DNA of 9,894 nucleotides from an uncultured Collinsella sp. GTDB taxonomy: Bacteria > Actinomycetota > Coriobacteriia > Coriobacteriales > Coriobacteriaceae. Shown here piece by piece: positions 1 to 6,310 of the stretch. A program made the position numbers and the translations under genes. Every line of letters begins with the position of its first letter. Positions within the stretch are counted from its first letter, which is position 1. The notes beneath the pieces were generated by a model. It did no database searches, was not told the origin of the DNA, and saw nothing but the letters and a program-made list of their open reading frames with translations. The stretch is from assembly GCA_900754435.1 (NCBI GenBank), contig CAAECT010000158.1, positions 1 through 9,894 on the forward strand, given 5' to 3'.

Positions 1-498
1 CGCGGCGGGCGGCAGGCGCTTGAACAGCGGGTCGCCCGAAAGGTCCAGGCTGATGCTCGCGCGGCGCTGACGCAGCGAAAGCAGCAGGTGAACGTCGGGG
101 TCGGCGGCATCGACGTCGGCGCGACGGCCCGTGTTCTCGGCCAGGCGGTCACACAGCGCGTCCTTGGCGCGCAGGGCCGAGAAGCGCGTGTTGCGCAGCT
201 GCTCGGCCACGCCGCGGGCGGTGATGGCAATGGTGGCGCCGGGGCGGATGATGGTCTCCCAAGCGATGTCGTAAACGCTGTCGTACAGTTCATCGGCATC
301 CTGCGCCTCAAAGCGCCCGAGTACCACGAACACACGGCTCGCCAGGCGTGACCACAGACAGGCGCGGTAGCCTTCTTCGAGCTCGCCCTCAAACGTGGCG
401 CGGCCCTTCAGCCGGCGAACATGCGAAAGCCCGAGGCGTTTAAGCTCATCGGCGAGTGCGGACTCAAAGCCCTCGGGGCAGCTTGCGTAAAATTCCAT
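1..498 (-). CDS. rlmL: RlmL-type 23S rRNA guanine-N2 methyltransferase, N-terminal part (cut by window edge)
   Basis: This is the first 166 codons of a leftward gene whose rest lies beyond base 1. The product is expected to methylate a guanine of 23S rRNA at N2 (G2445 in E. coli) during 50S maturation, using S-adenosylmethionine in the cytoplasm. Only the RNA-binding front is visible: a ferredoxin-like start and a THUMP domain at about residues 45-155. Stretches recalling E. coli RlmL are WSRLASR (49-55), RNTRFSALRAKD (102-113) and LDLSGDPLFKR (151-161). The methyltransferase domain, and any fused RlmK domain, would be off the window. The ATG at 498 is preceded by AGAGGT six bases upstream, and a TATAAT box sits about 30 bp upstream. 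It is divergent from the HAD gene. THUMP methyltransferase is secure; exact orthology to RlmL rather than another THUMP methyltransferase is likely but not proven. Confidence 0.82.
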   Translation of the reverse strand, partial: MEFYASCPEGFESALADELKRLGLSHVRRLKGRATFEGELEEGYRACLWSRLASRVFVVLGRFEAQDADELYDSVYDIAWETIIRPGATIAITARGVAEQLRNTRFSALRAKDALCDRLAENTGRRADVDAADPDVHLLLSLRQRRASISLDLSGDPLFKRLPPAA

Positions 499-513
499 GG
501 GTGACCTCTCTGG

Positions 514-542
514 TTGCGTCGCTCCATTATATGATGGATACT
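514..542 (+). promoter_or_regulatory. Promoter of the HAD phosphatase gene
   Basis: TTGCGT at 514-519 and GATACT at 537-542 are separated by exactly 17 bp, a plausible sigma-70 pair. Transcription would start near 549, 25 nt before the ATG at 574. It physically overlaps the opposing rlmL promoter (526-531), so the two polymerase sites should exclude each other. Confidence 0.5.
526..531 (-). promoter_or_regulatory. -10 box of the rlmL promoter
   Basis: Read leftward this is TATAAT, a perfect sigma-70-type -10 hexamer. It places transcription start near 519 and leaves a leader of about 20 nt before the rlmL ATG. The hexamer 17 bp upstream (GAGAGT) is a poor -35 match, so the promoter may depend mainly on the -10 box. 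Confidence 0.55.
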
Positions 543-573
543 TCGTTTACTCTCGCCCCCGAAAGGAACCCAT

Positions 574-1401
574 ATGATTGATGCGTGCCCCGATTCCGCC
601 GTGCTCTTTTTTGACGTGGACGGCACGCTGACGTCGTTCGATCCCGACAACATGACCGACAAGGACTTTTCGGCGGTTCACCCCTCGCAGACGGTCGTCG
701 AGGCGTTCCGTGCACTGCGCGATGCAGGGCACAAGGCATTTATCTGCACGGGCCGCCCCCTGTGGCTTATCGCCGATAGCCTGCGTGCGCTCGACCCCGC
801 GGGCATCGTTGCCATGGCGGGGGCCACGCTCGAGGTCGAGGGCCGCGTGGTGCATGAGGACTGCTTTGACGAGCACGTTATCGAGGAGCTCGCGCGCCGT
901 ATGGCCGCAGCAGGGATTGAGGCCTTTTTCGAGACCAACGTGGCTACTTTTGCCCTGGAACCCGCGGGTGTTGAGCAGTCGTCTCTGATCGGCACTTCTG
1001 TGGTGCACAGCGCCGAGGAGATGTGCGTCGACGGCAGTCTGCGCGTGGGCAAGGTATGCCTCAATGTGCCCAGTTTGGCTCGCGTAGCCAATGATGACGG
1101 CTTTATCGATTGCGAGTTTGAGCTGTGCAACACCGGTGGTCAGAATCGCGAGCTGAGCCCCAAGGGCATCGACAAGGGCGTGGGCGTGGCGCGAGCGCTG
1201 GAATACCTGGGTCGCACCGGCAACGCGCGCACCTTTGGCTTTGGCGATTCGGGCAACGACCTGGGCATGCTCGCCGCCGTCGAGACGGCTGTCGCCATGG
1301 GCAACGCCATGCCTGAGGTCAAGGCGGTCGCCGACTACGTGACCGACGATGTCGCACACGATGGCACCGTCACAGCGATGCAGCATTTTGGCCTCATCTA
1401 A
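574..1401 (+). CDS. Cof-type HAD-IIB family hydrolase (sugar or nucleotide phosphatase)
   Basis: A complete 275-residue protein, the usual length for Cof/YidA-type HAD phosphatases, which remove phosphate from small phosphorylated metabolites in the cytoplasm. All four HAD motifs are visible: motif I FFDVDGTL with nucleophile D14 and acid/base D16; motif II ICTGRP with T59; the conserved lysine K201 in GIDKG; and motif IV GFGDSGND with D225 and D229 for Mg2+. Residues between motifs II and III form the C2-type cap that sets specificity, so the substrate cannot be read. The start ATG follows GAAAGGA with about 6 bp spacing. The C-terminus VTDDVAHDGTVTAMQ is typical of the family. No terminator is obvious after the stop, so read-through towards the transaldolase is possible although 193 bp separate them. 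The family is certain, the substrate unknown. Confidence 0.93.
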   Translation: MIDACPDSAVLFFDVDGTLTSFDPDNMTDKDFSAVHPSQTVVEAFRALRDAGHKAFICTGRPLWLIADSLRALDPAGIVAMAGATLEVEGRVVHEDCFDEHVIEELARRMAAAGIEAFFETNVATFALEPAGVEQSSLIGTSVVHSAEEMCVDGSLRVGKVCLNVPSLARVANDDGFIDCEFELCNTGGQNRELSPKGIDKGVGVARALEYLGRTGNARTFGFGDSGNDLGMLAAVETAVAMGNAMPEVKAVADYVTDDVAHDGTVTAMQHFGLI

Positions 1402-1594
1402 TGAATCCCGCGTTCTGACGTTTGCTCAAACTGCGACTCTTTGCTTTTGCATGCTCAATCGATTTATCAATCCAAACACTGAGGTGTTTATACCGTTCGC
1501 CGAGAAGATAAAAACCCGCAGCTCACGCCTTGATAAACATAGGTAAAGTGTTTAGCAGTTTATCGGCCGTATGCTAACGAAAGGAATCAGGCAG
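1402..1594 (+). promoter_or_regulatory. Control region upstream of the transaldolase gene
   Basis: A 193-bp gap, clearly more AT-rich than its flanks, without a credible gene. It contains an inverted pair GATAAAC (1532-1538) and GTTTATC (1558-1564), whose centres lie 26 bp apart. A small hairpin AAACAC-TGAG-GTGTTT lies at 1474-1489. The heptamer GTGTTTA occurs twice (1484-1490 and 1548-1554). TTGATA at 1530-1535 could serve as a -35 box, but the matching -10 17 bp later (TAGCAG) is weak, so I do not fix a promoter. The paired arms would suit a dimeric repressor or activator controlling the transaldolase. This is inference. Confidence 0.4.
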
Positions 1595-2299
1595 ATGGCA
1601 ATCAAGGTGTTCGCTGACGGTGCAAACCTCGAAGGCATGCTCGACATGTACGAGAACGGCAACGTTCAGGGTTTCACGACCAACCCGTCCCTTATGAAGA
1701 AGGGCGGCGTGACGGATTACCGCGCGTTTGCCAAGGAGGTCCTGACCCACATCACCGATGTGTCCGTCTCGTTCGAGGTCTTTGCCGACGACGTCGAGAC
1801 CATGGAGGTCGAGGCGCGCGAGATCGCTACCTGGGCCGAGAACGTCTACGTCAAGATTCCGTGCGTGACCACCAAGGGCGAGTCCACCGCCGAGCTGGTG
1901 CGCAAGCTTTCGGCCGACGGCATCAAGGTCAACGTCACTACTATCTTTACGCCTACACAGGTCGATGAGATGGTCGAGGCCGTTGACACCGAGACGCCGT
2001 CCATCATTTCGCTCTTTGCCGGTCGCATCGCCGATACCGGTGTCGATCCCATTCCGTTTATGACGGAGTCGGTCAAGAAGGCCGCCGCAAAGCCCAACTG
2101 CGAGGTCCTGTGGGCATCCACGCGCGAGCTCATCAACATTTACCAGGCCGAGGCCTGCGGTTGCCAGATCATTACGGTACCCAACAGCATCCTGGCCAAG
2201 CGCAAGAACATCGGCCGCGACCCGTACGAGGTCTCGCTCGACACCGTCCGCGGCTTTGCCAAGGATATCGCCTCGCTCGGCTTTCATATTCTGCCGTAG
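1595..2299 (+). CDS. Small-subfamily transaldolase / fructose-6-phosphate-aldolase-like enzyme
   Basis: A 234-residue class I aldolase of the short transaldolase family (TalC/FSA size, not the ~320-residue TalB type). Transaldolases move a dihydroxyacetone unit between sugar phosphates in the non-oxidative pentose phosphate pathway; FSA relatives cleave fructose 6-phosphate. Visible landmarks are FADGAN with D8, GFTTNPS with N30, the Schiff-base lysine K87 in VYVKIP, N113 in KVNVTTIFT, and SLFAGRIAD near 139-147. E61 in SFEVF sits where FSA enzymes carry glutamine and true transaldolases carry glutamate, which favours transaldolase activity. I chose the ATG at 1595 because GAAAGGA ends 9 bp before it and MAIKVFADGAN is the usual family start. 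The ATG at 1571 would add eight residues without a ribosome binding site. It probably carries its own promoter in the AT-rich gap upstream. The terminator at 2541 lies unusually far from the stop. Confidence 0.9.
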   Translation: MAIKVFADGANLEGMLDMYENGNVQGFTTNPSLMKKGGVTDYRAFAKEVLTHITDVSVSFEVFADDVETMEVEAREIATWAENVYVKIPCVTTKGESTAELVRKLSADGIKVNVTTIFTPTQVDEMVEAVDTETPSIISLFAGRIADTGVDPIPFMTESVKKAAAKPNCEVLWASTRELINIYQAEACGCQIITVPNSILAKRKNIGRDPYEVSLDTVRGFAKDIASLGFHILP

Positions 2300-2300
2300 C

Positions 2301-2331
2301 GCGAACACCGACTGTACCGTGGGCTGTTCGC
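2301..2331. repeat. Hairpin directly after the transaldolase stop codon
   Basis: GCGAACA (2301-2307) pairs perfectly with TGTTCGC (2325-2331) across a 17-nt loop, beginning two bases after the stop. There is no T-run behind it, so it is not a classical terminator. It may protect the 3' end of the mRNA. It abuts the next, longer stem. Confidence 0.4.
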
Positions 2332-2400
2332 CCCGGCCTTTCCTTTCCCTATCGCTCACGCGCTCCGCGAGGGTCGCGCTAGGCAAAGGAAAGGCCGGGG
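2331..2400. repeat. Perfect 16-bp inverted repeat (long hairpin)
   Basis: The arm CCCCGGCCTTTCCTTT (2331-2346) is the exact reverse complement of 2385-2400. After one mismatch, three more pairs extend the stem inward (2348-2350 with 2381-2383). The loop is about 30 nt and itself rich in GCGC/CGCG. Each strand lacks a T-tract directly after the stem, so this is better described as an REP-like or mRNA-stabilising element than as an intrinsic terminator. Confidence 0.75.
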
Positions 2401-2401
2401 C

Positions 2402-2455
2402 TGCCGGCACGAGCTTGCCAGCAAGTTGGCGATTGGCTTCCATATCCTGCCGTGG
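2402..2455 (+). pseudogene. Relic of a second transaldolase C-terminus
   Basis: Read in the frame of 2402, this stretch gives ELASKLAIGFHILP followed by Trp. The intact gene ends GFAKDIASLGFHILP and stop. At DNA level 2435-2455 matches 2279-2299 at 18 of 21 positions. All three differences are transitions: two are synonymous third-base changes (Phe TTT/TTC, Ile ATT/ATC), and the third turns the stop TAG into TGG. That pattern suggests the stretch once evolved as coding DNA. It has no start or upstream coding part. It may be a remnant of a tandem paralogue, or a duplicated gene end left by an insertion. The match is short, so chance is not fully excluded. Confidence 0.5.
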
Positions 2456-2671
2456 GCAAAGGTACCCCCGCCTGCGCCGTGCAAAATTGAGAGTATTCAG
2501 CAAGGTAAAGGTCTTTATCAGTTGACCGAAGCATGGAACGGCCCCCGTTTTGGCTCTGACGACGCTAAAACGGGGGCTGTTTTTTGCTTTTTCGTCTCTG
2601 AGGGGCATCCGGAACGGTGGAATTTGCAGAATACTCGCGATTTTGCACATCGCTACAGGGGGTACCTTTGC
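2456..2671. repeat. 216-bp element with 48-bp inverted ends between transaldolase and tex
   Basis: Bases 2456-2503 and the reverse complement of 2624-2671 agree at 39 of 48 positions. The outer 14 (GCAAAGGTACCCCC) are identical, and inner blocks GTGCAAAAT and GAGTATTC are shared. The 120 bp between the arms contain the intrinsic terminator at 2541-2585. The left arm starts right at the end of the transaldolase-tail relic and the right arm ends nine bases before the tex stop codon. No target-site duplication is apparent. It could be a miniature inverted-repeat element or a structured 3'-UTR of the convergent pair; the sequence alone does not decide. Confidence 0.65.
2541..2585 (+). terminator. 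Intrinsic terminator for the rightward transaldolase transcript
   Basis: GCCCCCGTTTT (2541-2551) pairs with AAAACGGGGGC (2567-2577). Three further inner pairs, one of them G-T, leave a 9-nt loop, and the stem is followed by TGTTTTTT and more T-rich sequence. On the opposite strand there is no T-run, so tex would not be terminated efficiently by it. It lies about 240 bp after the transaldolase stop, leaving a long structured 3'-UTR. Confidence 0.85.
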
Positions 2672-2680
2672 TTTGGCGGT

Positions 2681-4828
2681 TTACTTTCCCTGCACCATGG
2701 TGAGCGAGATCTTCTTGCGGTCGCGATCGACCTTTTCTACCCACACCTTGACCGTGTCGCCGACGCGCACCACGTCGCTCGGGTGCTTGACAAAGCGATT
2801 GGCCAGCTTGGAGATATGCACGAGGCCGTCCTGGTGCACGCCCACGTCGACGAACGCGCCAAAGTCGACGACGTTGCGCACCGTGCCCTTGAGTTCCATG
2901 CCGGGTTCCAGGTCGTCGATGGAAAGCGCCGAGCGGCTAAAGACCACCTCGGGCGCGTCGTCGCGCGGGTCGCGGCCGGGCTTCTTGAGCTCGTTGACGA
3001 TGTCGATGAGCGTGAGGGTGCCGCAGTTCAGGTCACTTGCCAGCGCCGAGATACTGCCCAGACGGCGCTCGATGTCGGGCACGCCGCCGCGGCTGAGCTC
3101 GCTGGCTTTAACGCCGGCGCGTTCCAGGACGGACGTGGCCACCTCGTAGCTCTCGGGGTGGACGCTCGTCGCGTCGAGCGGGTTCTTGCCGCCGCTGATG
3201 CGCAGGAAGCCCGCGGCGTTGAGGTATGCCTTGGGTCCTAGTTTGGGGACCTTCTTAAGCTGGCGGCGATCGGTAAAGGCACCGTTTTCCTCGCGGTAGG
3301 CCACGATGTTTTTGGCCACGCTCGGCGTGATGCCCGATACGTATCCCAGCAGGCTTGCGCTCGCGGTATTCACGTCGACGCCCACGCGGTTGACGACGTC
3401 CTCCACCACATGGCCCAGGGTGCGCGAAAGCTCGGCCTGGTCAAGGTCGTGCTGGTACTGGCCAACGCCGATGGACTGGGGCGGGATCTTGACGAGCTCT
3501 GCCAGCGGGTCCTGTAGACGGCGGCCCAGGCTCATGGCGCCGCGCACGGTGACGTCCAGATCGGGATACTCCTGGCTGGCGAGCTCGGAGGCGGAGTACA
3601 CCGATGCGCCGGCCTCGTTGACGATGGTGTATCGCAGCCCAGGCGCCTGCTCGGCAATGAACTCCGAGACGACTTCCTCGGTCTCGCGGCTGGCGGTGCC
3701 ATTGCCGATGACGATGGTGTTGACGCCGTCCTTCTTGACGAGGCGGGCGAGCTCGCGCTTGGTGCCGGCGACGTCGTGGCGCGGCTTGGTGGGGTAGACC
3801 ACGCTGTGGTCGAGCAGCTTGCCGGTCTCGTCCATGACGGCGACCTTGCAGCCGGTGCGGTAGCCCGGATCGAGCGCGAGCACGCGGGCGCCGCGCACGG
3901 GGCGTGCCGAGAGCAGGCCCTCGAGATTCTTGGCAAAGATATTGATGGCCTCGGTCTGCGCGCGGACGGTGAGCTTGGCGCGGGCCTCGCGCTCCAGCGA
4001 GGGGGCCATGAGGCGCTTGTAACCGTCGGCGATGGCGGTGTCAAAGACGGGCGCGAAGACGCCCTGGCGTCGGGGCCAACGGCTGCCGAGGCGTGCCGGG
4101 GCGGCAGCGCCGTCGACGTTCACGCGCACGCGGAGCTTGCCCTCGCGCTCACCGCGGTCGATAGCCAGCACGCGGTGGTTGGGTATACGGCGCAGCGGCT
4201 CATCATAGCTGTAGTACGGCTCGTAGGGGGTCTTCTCGGCGGGGTCGGTGGCCTCGACGACGATGTCGGCGGTGTTTTGCGTAAAGGCGCGCAGGTCGGC
4301 GACGTTCTCGGGGTCCTCGGCCACCGTCTCGGCCACGATGTCTGCCGCGCCGGCGAGCGCCTTCTCGGGCGTGTCGAAGCCGGCCTCCTCGTTGACGTAT
4401 GCCGCGGCGGCGTCGAGTGCGCTGCCCTTGGCCGAGGCCTGCATGATGACCATGTTGGCGAGCGGCTCCAGGCCGGCCTCGCGGGCCTTTTGCGCGCGGG
4501 TCATGCGCTTTTTGCGGTAGGGCTTGTAGAGGTCCTCGACACGCTGGAGCTGCGTGGCCTCGCGAATCTGCTGTTCGAGTTCGGGCGTGAGCTTGCCCTG
4601 GGCGTCGATGAGCAGAATGACGTCCTCTTTGCGCTGCTCAAGATTGCGCAGGTAGGACAGGCGCTCGTCGAGTGCGCGCAGGGCGACGTCGTCCATGCCA
4701 CCCGTGGCTTCCTTGCGGTAGCGCGAGATAAAGGGAATGGTGTTGCCCTCGTCGATGAGCTTGACGGCTGCCTCGATGTTGTCAGCCTTAAGGTTGAGCT
4801 CGCGGGCGAGCTGGGCGATAAGATCCAT
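2681..4828 (-). CDS. tex: Tex family S1-domain RNA-binding transcription accessory protein
   Basis: A complete 715-residue Tex protein. Tex binds nucleic acid and the transcription machinery in the cytoplasm and is widely conserved in bacteria. Domains in order are: a helical Tex N-domain (about 1-200, with FISRYRKEATGGMDD at 34-47 and YKPYRKKRMTRAQKAREAGLE at 101-121); DRGEREGKLRVRV at 224-236; a YqgF/RNase H-like fold (about 314-440, starting ALDPGYRTGCKVAVMDETGK); helix-hairpin-helix motifs (about 485-545, VNTASASLLGYVSGI and VPKLGPKAYLNAAGFLRI); and a C-terminal S1 domain (about 640-711, GTVRNVVDFGAFVDVGVHQDGL). The start at 4828 has AAGGAG five bases upstream and matches the family start; an extension to 4915 would run into the palindromic element and lacks a ribosome binding site. 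The gene faces the transaldolase tail to tail. Confidence 0.95.
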   Translation of the reverse strand: MDLIAQLARELNLKADNIEAAVKLIDEGNTIPFISRYRKEATGGMDDVALRALDERLSYLRNLEQRKEDVILLIDAQGKLTPELEQQIREATQLQRVEDLYKPYRKKRMTRAQKAREAGLEPLANMVIMQASAKGSALDAAAAYVNEEAGFDTPEKALAGAADIVAETVAEDPENVADLRAFTQNTADIVVEATDPAEKTPYEPYYSYDEPLRRIPNHRVLAIDRGEREGKLRVRVNVDGAAAPARLGSRWPRRQGVFAPVFDTAIADGYKRLMAPSLEREARAKLTVRAQTEAINIFAKNLEGLLSARPVRGARVLALDPGYRTGCKVAVMDETGKLLDHSVVYPTKPRHDVAGTKRELARLVKKDGVNTIVIGNGTASRETEEVVSEFIAEQAPGLRYTIVNEAGASVYSASELASQEYPDLDVTVRGAMSLGRRLQDPLAELVKIPPQSIGVGQYQHDLDQAELSRTLGHVVEDVVNRVGVDVNTASASLLGYVSGITPSVAKNIVAYREENGAFTDRRQLKKVPKLGPKAYLNAAGFLRISGGKNPLDATSVHPESYEVATSVLERAGVKASELSRGGVPDIERRLGSISALASDLNCGTLTLIDIVNELKKPGRDPRDDAPEVVFSRSALSIDDLEPGMELKGTVRNVVDFGAFVDVGVHQDGLVHISKLANRFVKHPSDVVRVGDTVKVWVEKVDRDRKKISLTMVQGK

Positions 4829-4886
4829 GGGACTCCTTGCGTTTAAGGTGCGTTTGCAGCACAGGGCTACCAAGGATACCACCCGT

Positions 4887-4905
4887 CCCAAAAGACTGTT
4901 TTGGG
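4887..4905. promoter_or_regulatory. Small inverted repeat upstream of tex
   Basis: CCCAAAA (4887-4893) and TTTTGGG (4899-4905) are perfect complements with a 5-nt loop, about 60 bp before the tex ATG. It could be an operator or a leader hairpin. I see no convincing -35/-10 pair for tex in 4829-4912, so the tex promoter is unresolved. Confidence 0.35.
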
Positions 4906-4912
4906 CCCGCGT

Positions 4913-5068
4913 CACGAAAACGGCCTATCTACTACGTTTAACCCATATGGGTCGACCATTCCCCGGTTTTCAGAGAATACGCAAGCCGTCTACCTGCGGT
5001 TTTTATTTCGCGAAATTCGGCATGGTTGAGGGCGATCGGTTAAGCGTAGTAGATAGGCCCATTTCGTG
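4913..5068. repeat. 156-bp palindromic element with 31-bp inverted ends
   Basis: Bases 4913-4943 and the reverse complement of 5038-5068 agree at 28 of 31 positions; the core GGCCTATCTACTACG is shared exactly. Symmetry continues inward on the same axis: ACCAT at 4955-4959 faces ATGGT at 5022-5026. Two perfect 12-bp palindromes lie inside or at the arm edge: ACCCATATGGGT at 4941-4952 and ATTTCGCGAAAT at 5005-5016. The element is AT-richer than the genes on both sides, codes for nothing credible, and has no clear target-site duplication. It sits between the 5' end of tex and the 3' end of the oxidoreductase operon. A non-autonomous mobile repeat or a structured regulatory element are both possible. 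Confidence 0.7.
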
Positions 5069-5131
5069 GCGAACGAATCAAGCCGAGGTGCAAAATAGCC
5101 CCCGCCCCAGAAAAATCGTCGGCAAGGTAGC

Positions 5132-5167
5132 AAAATGCCCCGCGGGCAGGAGGCTGCTCGCGGGGCA
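5132..5167 (-). terminator. Intrinsic terminator of the dehydrogenase-transporter operon
   Basis: TGCCCCGCG (5136-5144) pairs with CGCGGGGCA (5159-5167). The stem continues through a G-T pair and four more pairs to a GAGG tetraloop at 5150-5153. Read leftward it ends in a short TTTT run (AAAA at 5132-5135). It lies about 70 bp past the last gene of the leftward operon, as expected for its terminator. The T-run is short, so termination may be partial. Confidence 0.75.
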
Positions 5168-5239
5168 AAGAAGAGGGGCTTGTTGGTGACGGACCGAAGG
5201 GTTCGGCATGGGGTTTCTGCCGCGGTCGCTCTTAAGGCA

Positions 5240-6280
5240 TTACAGCTCGACGAGCTGGCCGGTCTCGGCGGCCTCCTTGATAGCGTTGAGAAGCGTGAGC
5301 GTCTTAACGTTGTCGGCGGGGGTCACGACGGGCTCGACCTCGCGGCGGACAACCTTCACAAAGTGCTTGAGCTGCATCTTGTGCGGCAGTGCCGGGTCGA
5401 CGGCCGGAATCTCCATCTGCAGCGGCTTGTGCCAGTTGGAGGCGCCGTCGTAGGAGAACTGGTGCAGGCGGGGCAGCGACAGGGCGCCCTTAGTGCCGCC
5501 GATAAAGTAGGCGTCGGCGTCGAAGGGGCGGTACTGCGGGTCCTCGCGAGCGGTTGCCTCCCAGTTCCAGGGGCTGGCGGTGGCGTCGGAGATGGTCATG
5601 CTTGCGAGCGCGCCATCGGCAAAACGGACGTTGACCACGGCGGAGTCCTCGGTCTCAAAACCGCGGGCGGCGCTGGACTGCATACCCTGGACGGCAACGG
5701 GCTCGCCCAGCAGGTAGCGGAGCAGGTCGACGTCGTGCACCAGGTTGACCAGGATCGGGCCGGCACCCTTCTTGCGGCGCCATTCGACATCGAAGTACTC
5801 GTCATTCTTATAGATCATGTAGTGGAAGCTCGACACGGTGAGCTTGCCCAGCTCGCCGGACTCGATGATCTCCTTGGCCTTGTTGACGAAGGGGTTGTGG
5901 CGACGGTGCTGACCCACGAGCACGGGCACGCCGGCGGTCTCGGCCTCGGCAGCGAAGGCCTGGGCATCCTCCAGGTCGTTGGAGATCGGCTTTTCGACCA
6001 GCGGCACGATGTTGCGCTTTACAGCCTCGCGGGCAACGCCCAGGTGCAGGTCGTTGGGGGTGGCGATAATGACGGCCTCGGGCTTGACCTCGTCCATCAT
6101 CTGGGCGGGATCGGTGTAAAACGGCACGCCGGCGGCCTCGGCCGTGGCGCGGGCGCCCTCAAAGGCGTCGGCGATGGCGACGAGCTCGGCCTCGGGCTCC
6201 TCGGTGACAAAGCGGATGTGGTTGCGGCCCATGGCGCCGGCGCCGATAACGGCAATGCGGACGGGGTTGAGCTCAGACAT
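5240..6280 (-). CDS. Gfo/Idh/MocA family NAD(P)-dependent oxidoreductase
   Basis: A complete 346-residue member of the family that oxidises or reduces hydroxyl groups of sugars, polyols and related compounds with a nicotinamide cofactor. The Rossmann fold opens with VIGAGAMGRNH (11-21). D38 at the end of the second strand favours NAD(H). The family lysine is K97 in VEKPIS. The substrate-side histidine is H182, followed by D183 and D185, in ILVNLVHDVDLLRYLLG. The aspartate usually four residues before that histidine is replaced here by V178, next to N179; I believe relatives with an LIN-x-x-H-x-IDLLR pattern exist. The start follows AAGGAG by three bases. It is the last gene of a presumed operon, 69 bp after the transporter, with a hairpin in the gap. 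The substrate is unknown; an inositol-, sugar- or sugar-acid-like molecule is a reasonable guess. Confidence 0.92.
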   Translation of the reverse strand: MSELNPVRIAVIGAGAMGRNHIRFVTEEPEAELVAIADAFEGARATAEAAGVPFYTDPAQMMDEVKPEAVIIATPNDLHLGVAREAVKRNIVPLVEKPISNDLEDAQAFAAEAETAGVPVLVGQHRRHNPFVNKAKEIIESGELGKLTVSSFHYMIYKNDEYFDVEWRRKKGAGPILVNLVHDVDLLRYLLGEPVAVQGMQSSAARGFETEDSAVVNVRFADGALASMTISDATASPWNWEATAREDPQYRPFDADAYFIGGTKGALSLPRLHQFSYDGASNWHKPLQMEIPAVDPALPHKMQLKHFVKVVRREVEPVVTPADNVKTLTLLNAIKEAAETGQLVEL

Positions 6281-6310
6281 TTCGACTCCTTAATACTGGT
6301 GACCGGTGGA

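Noticed and set aside
1571..1594. An earlier ATG for the transaldolase
   Set aside because: No ribosome binding site precedes it, the GAAAGGA that serves the 1595 start lies inside the extension, and the family begins at MAIKVFADGAN.
2331..2400. CRISPR-like repeat or tRNA
   Set aside because: There are only two inverted arms, not regularly spaced direct repeats, and no cloverleaf can be drawn. No CRISPR or tRNA is seen anywhere in the window.
2426..3241. A 271-codon + strand frame starting in the transaldolase-tail relic
   Set aside because: Most of it is antisense to tex and shows no family. Only its first codons carry the duplicated GFHILP, which I report as a relic instead.
4047..4115. 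Possible frameshift in tex around residues 239-260, where similarity to Tex is weak
   Set aside because: The frame stays open, the flanking motifs DRGEREGKLRVRV and DTAIADGYKRL are in the same frame, and this linker is variable in the family.
3776..4846. A 356-codon + strand frame opposite tex
   Set aside because: Antisense shadow of a strongly conserved gene; composition typical of such shadows.
4829..4915. A 29-residue N-terminal extension of Tex
   Set aside because: It would begin inside the palindromic element, lacks a ribosome binding site and does not resemble Tex proteins. ATG at 4828 has AAGGAG.
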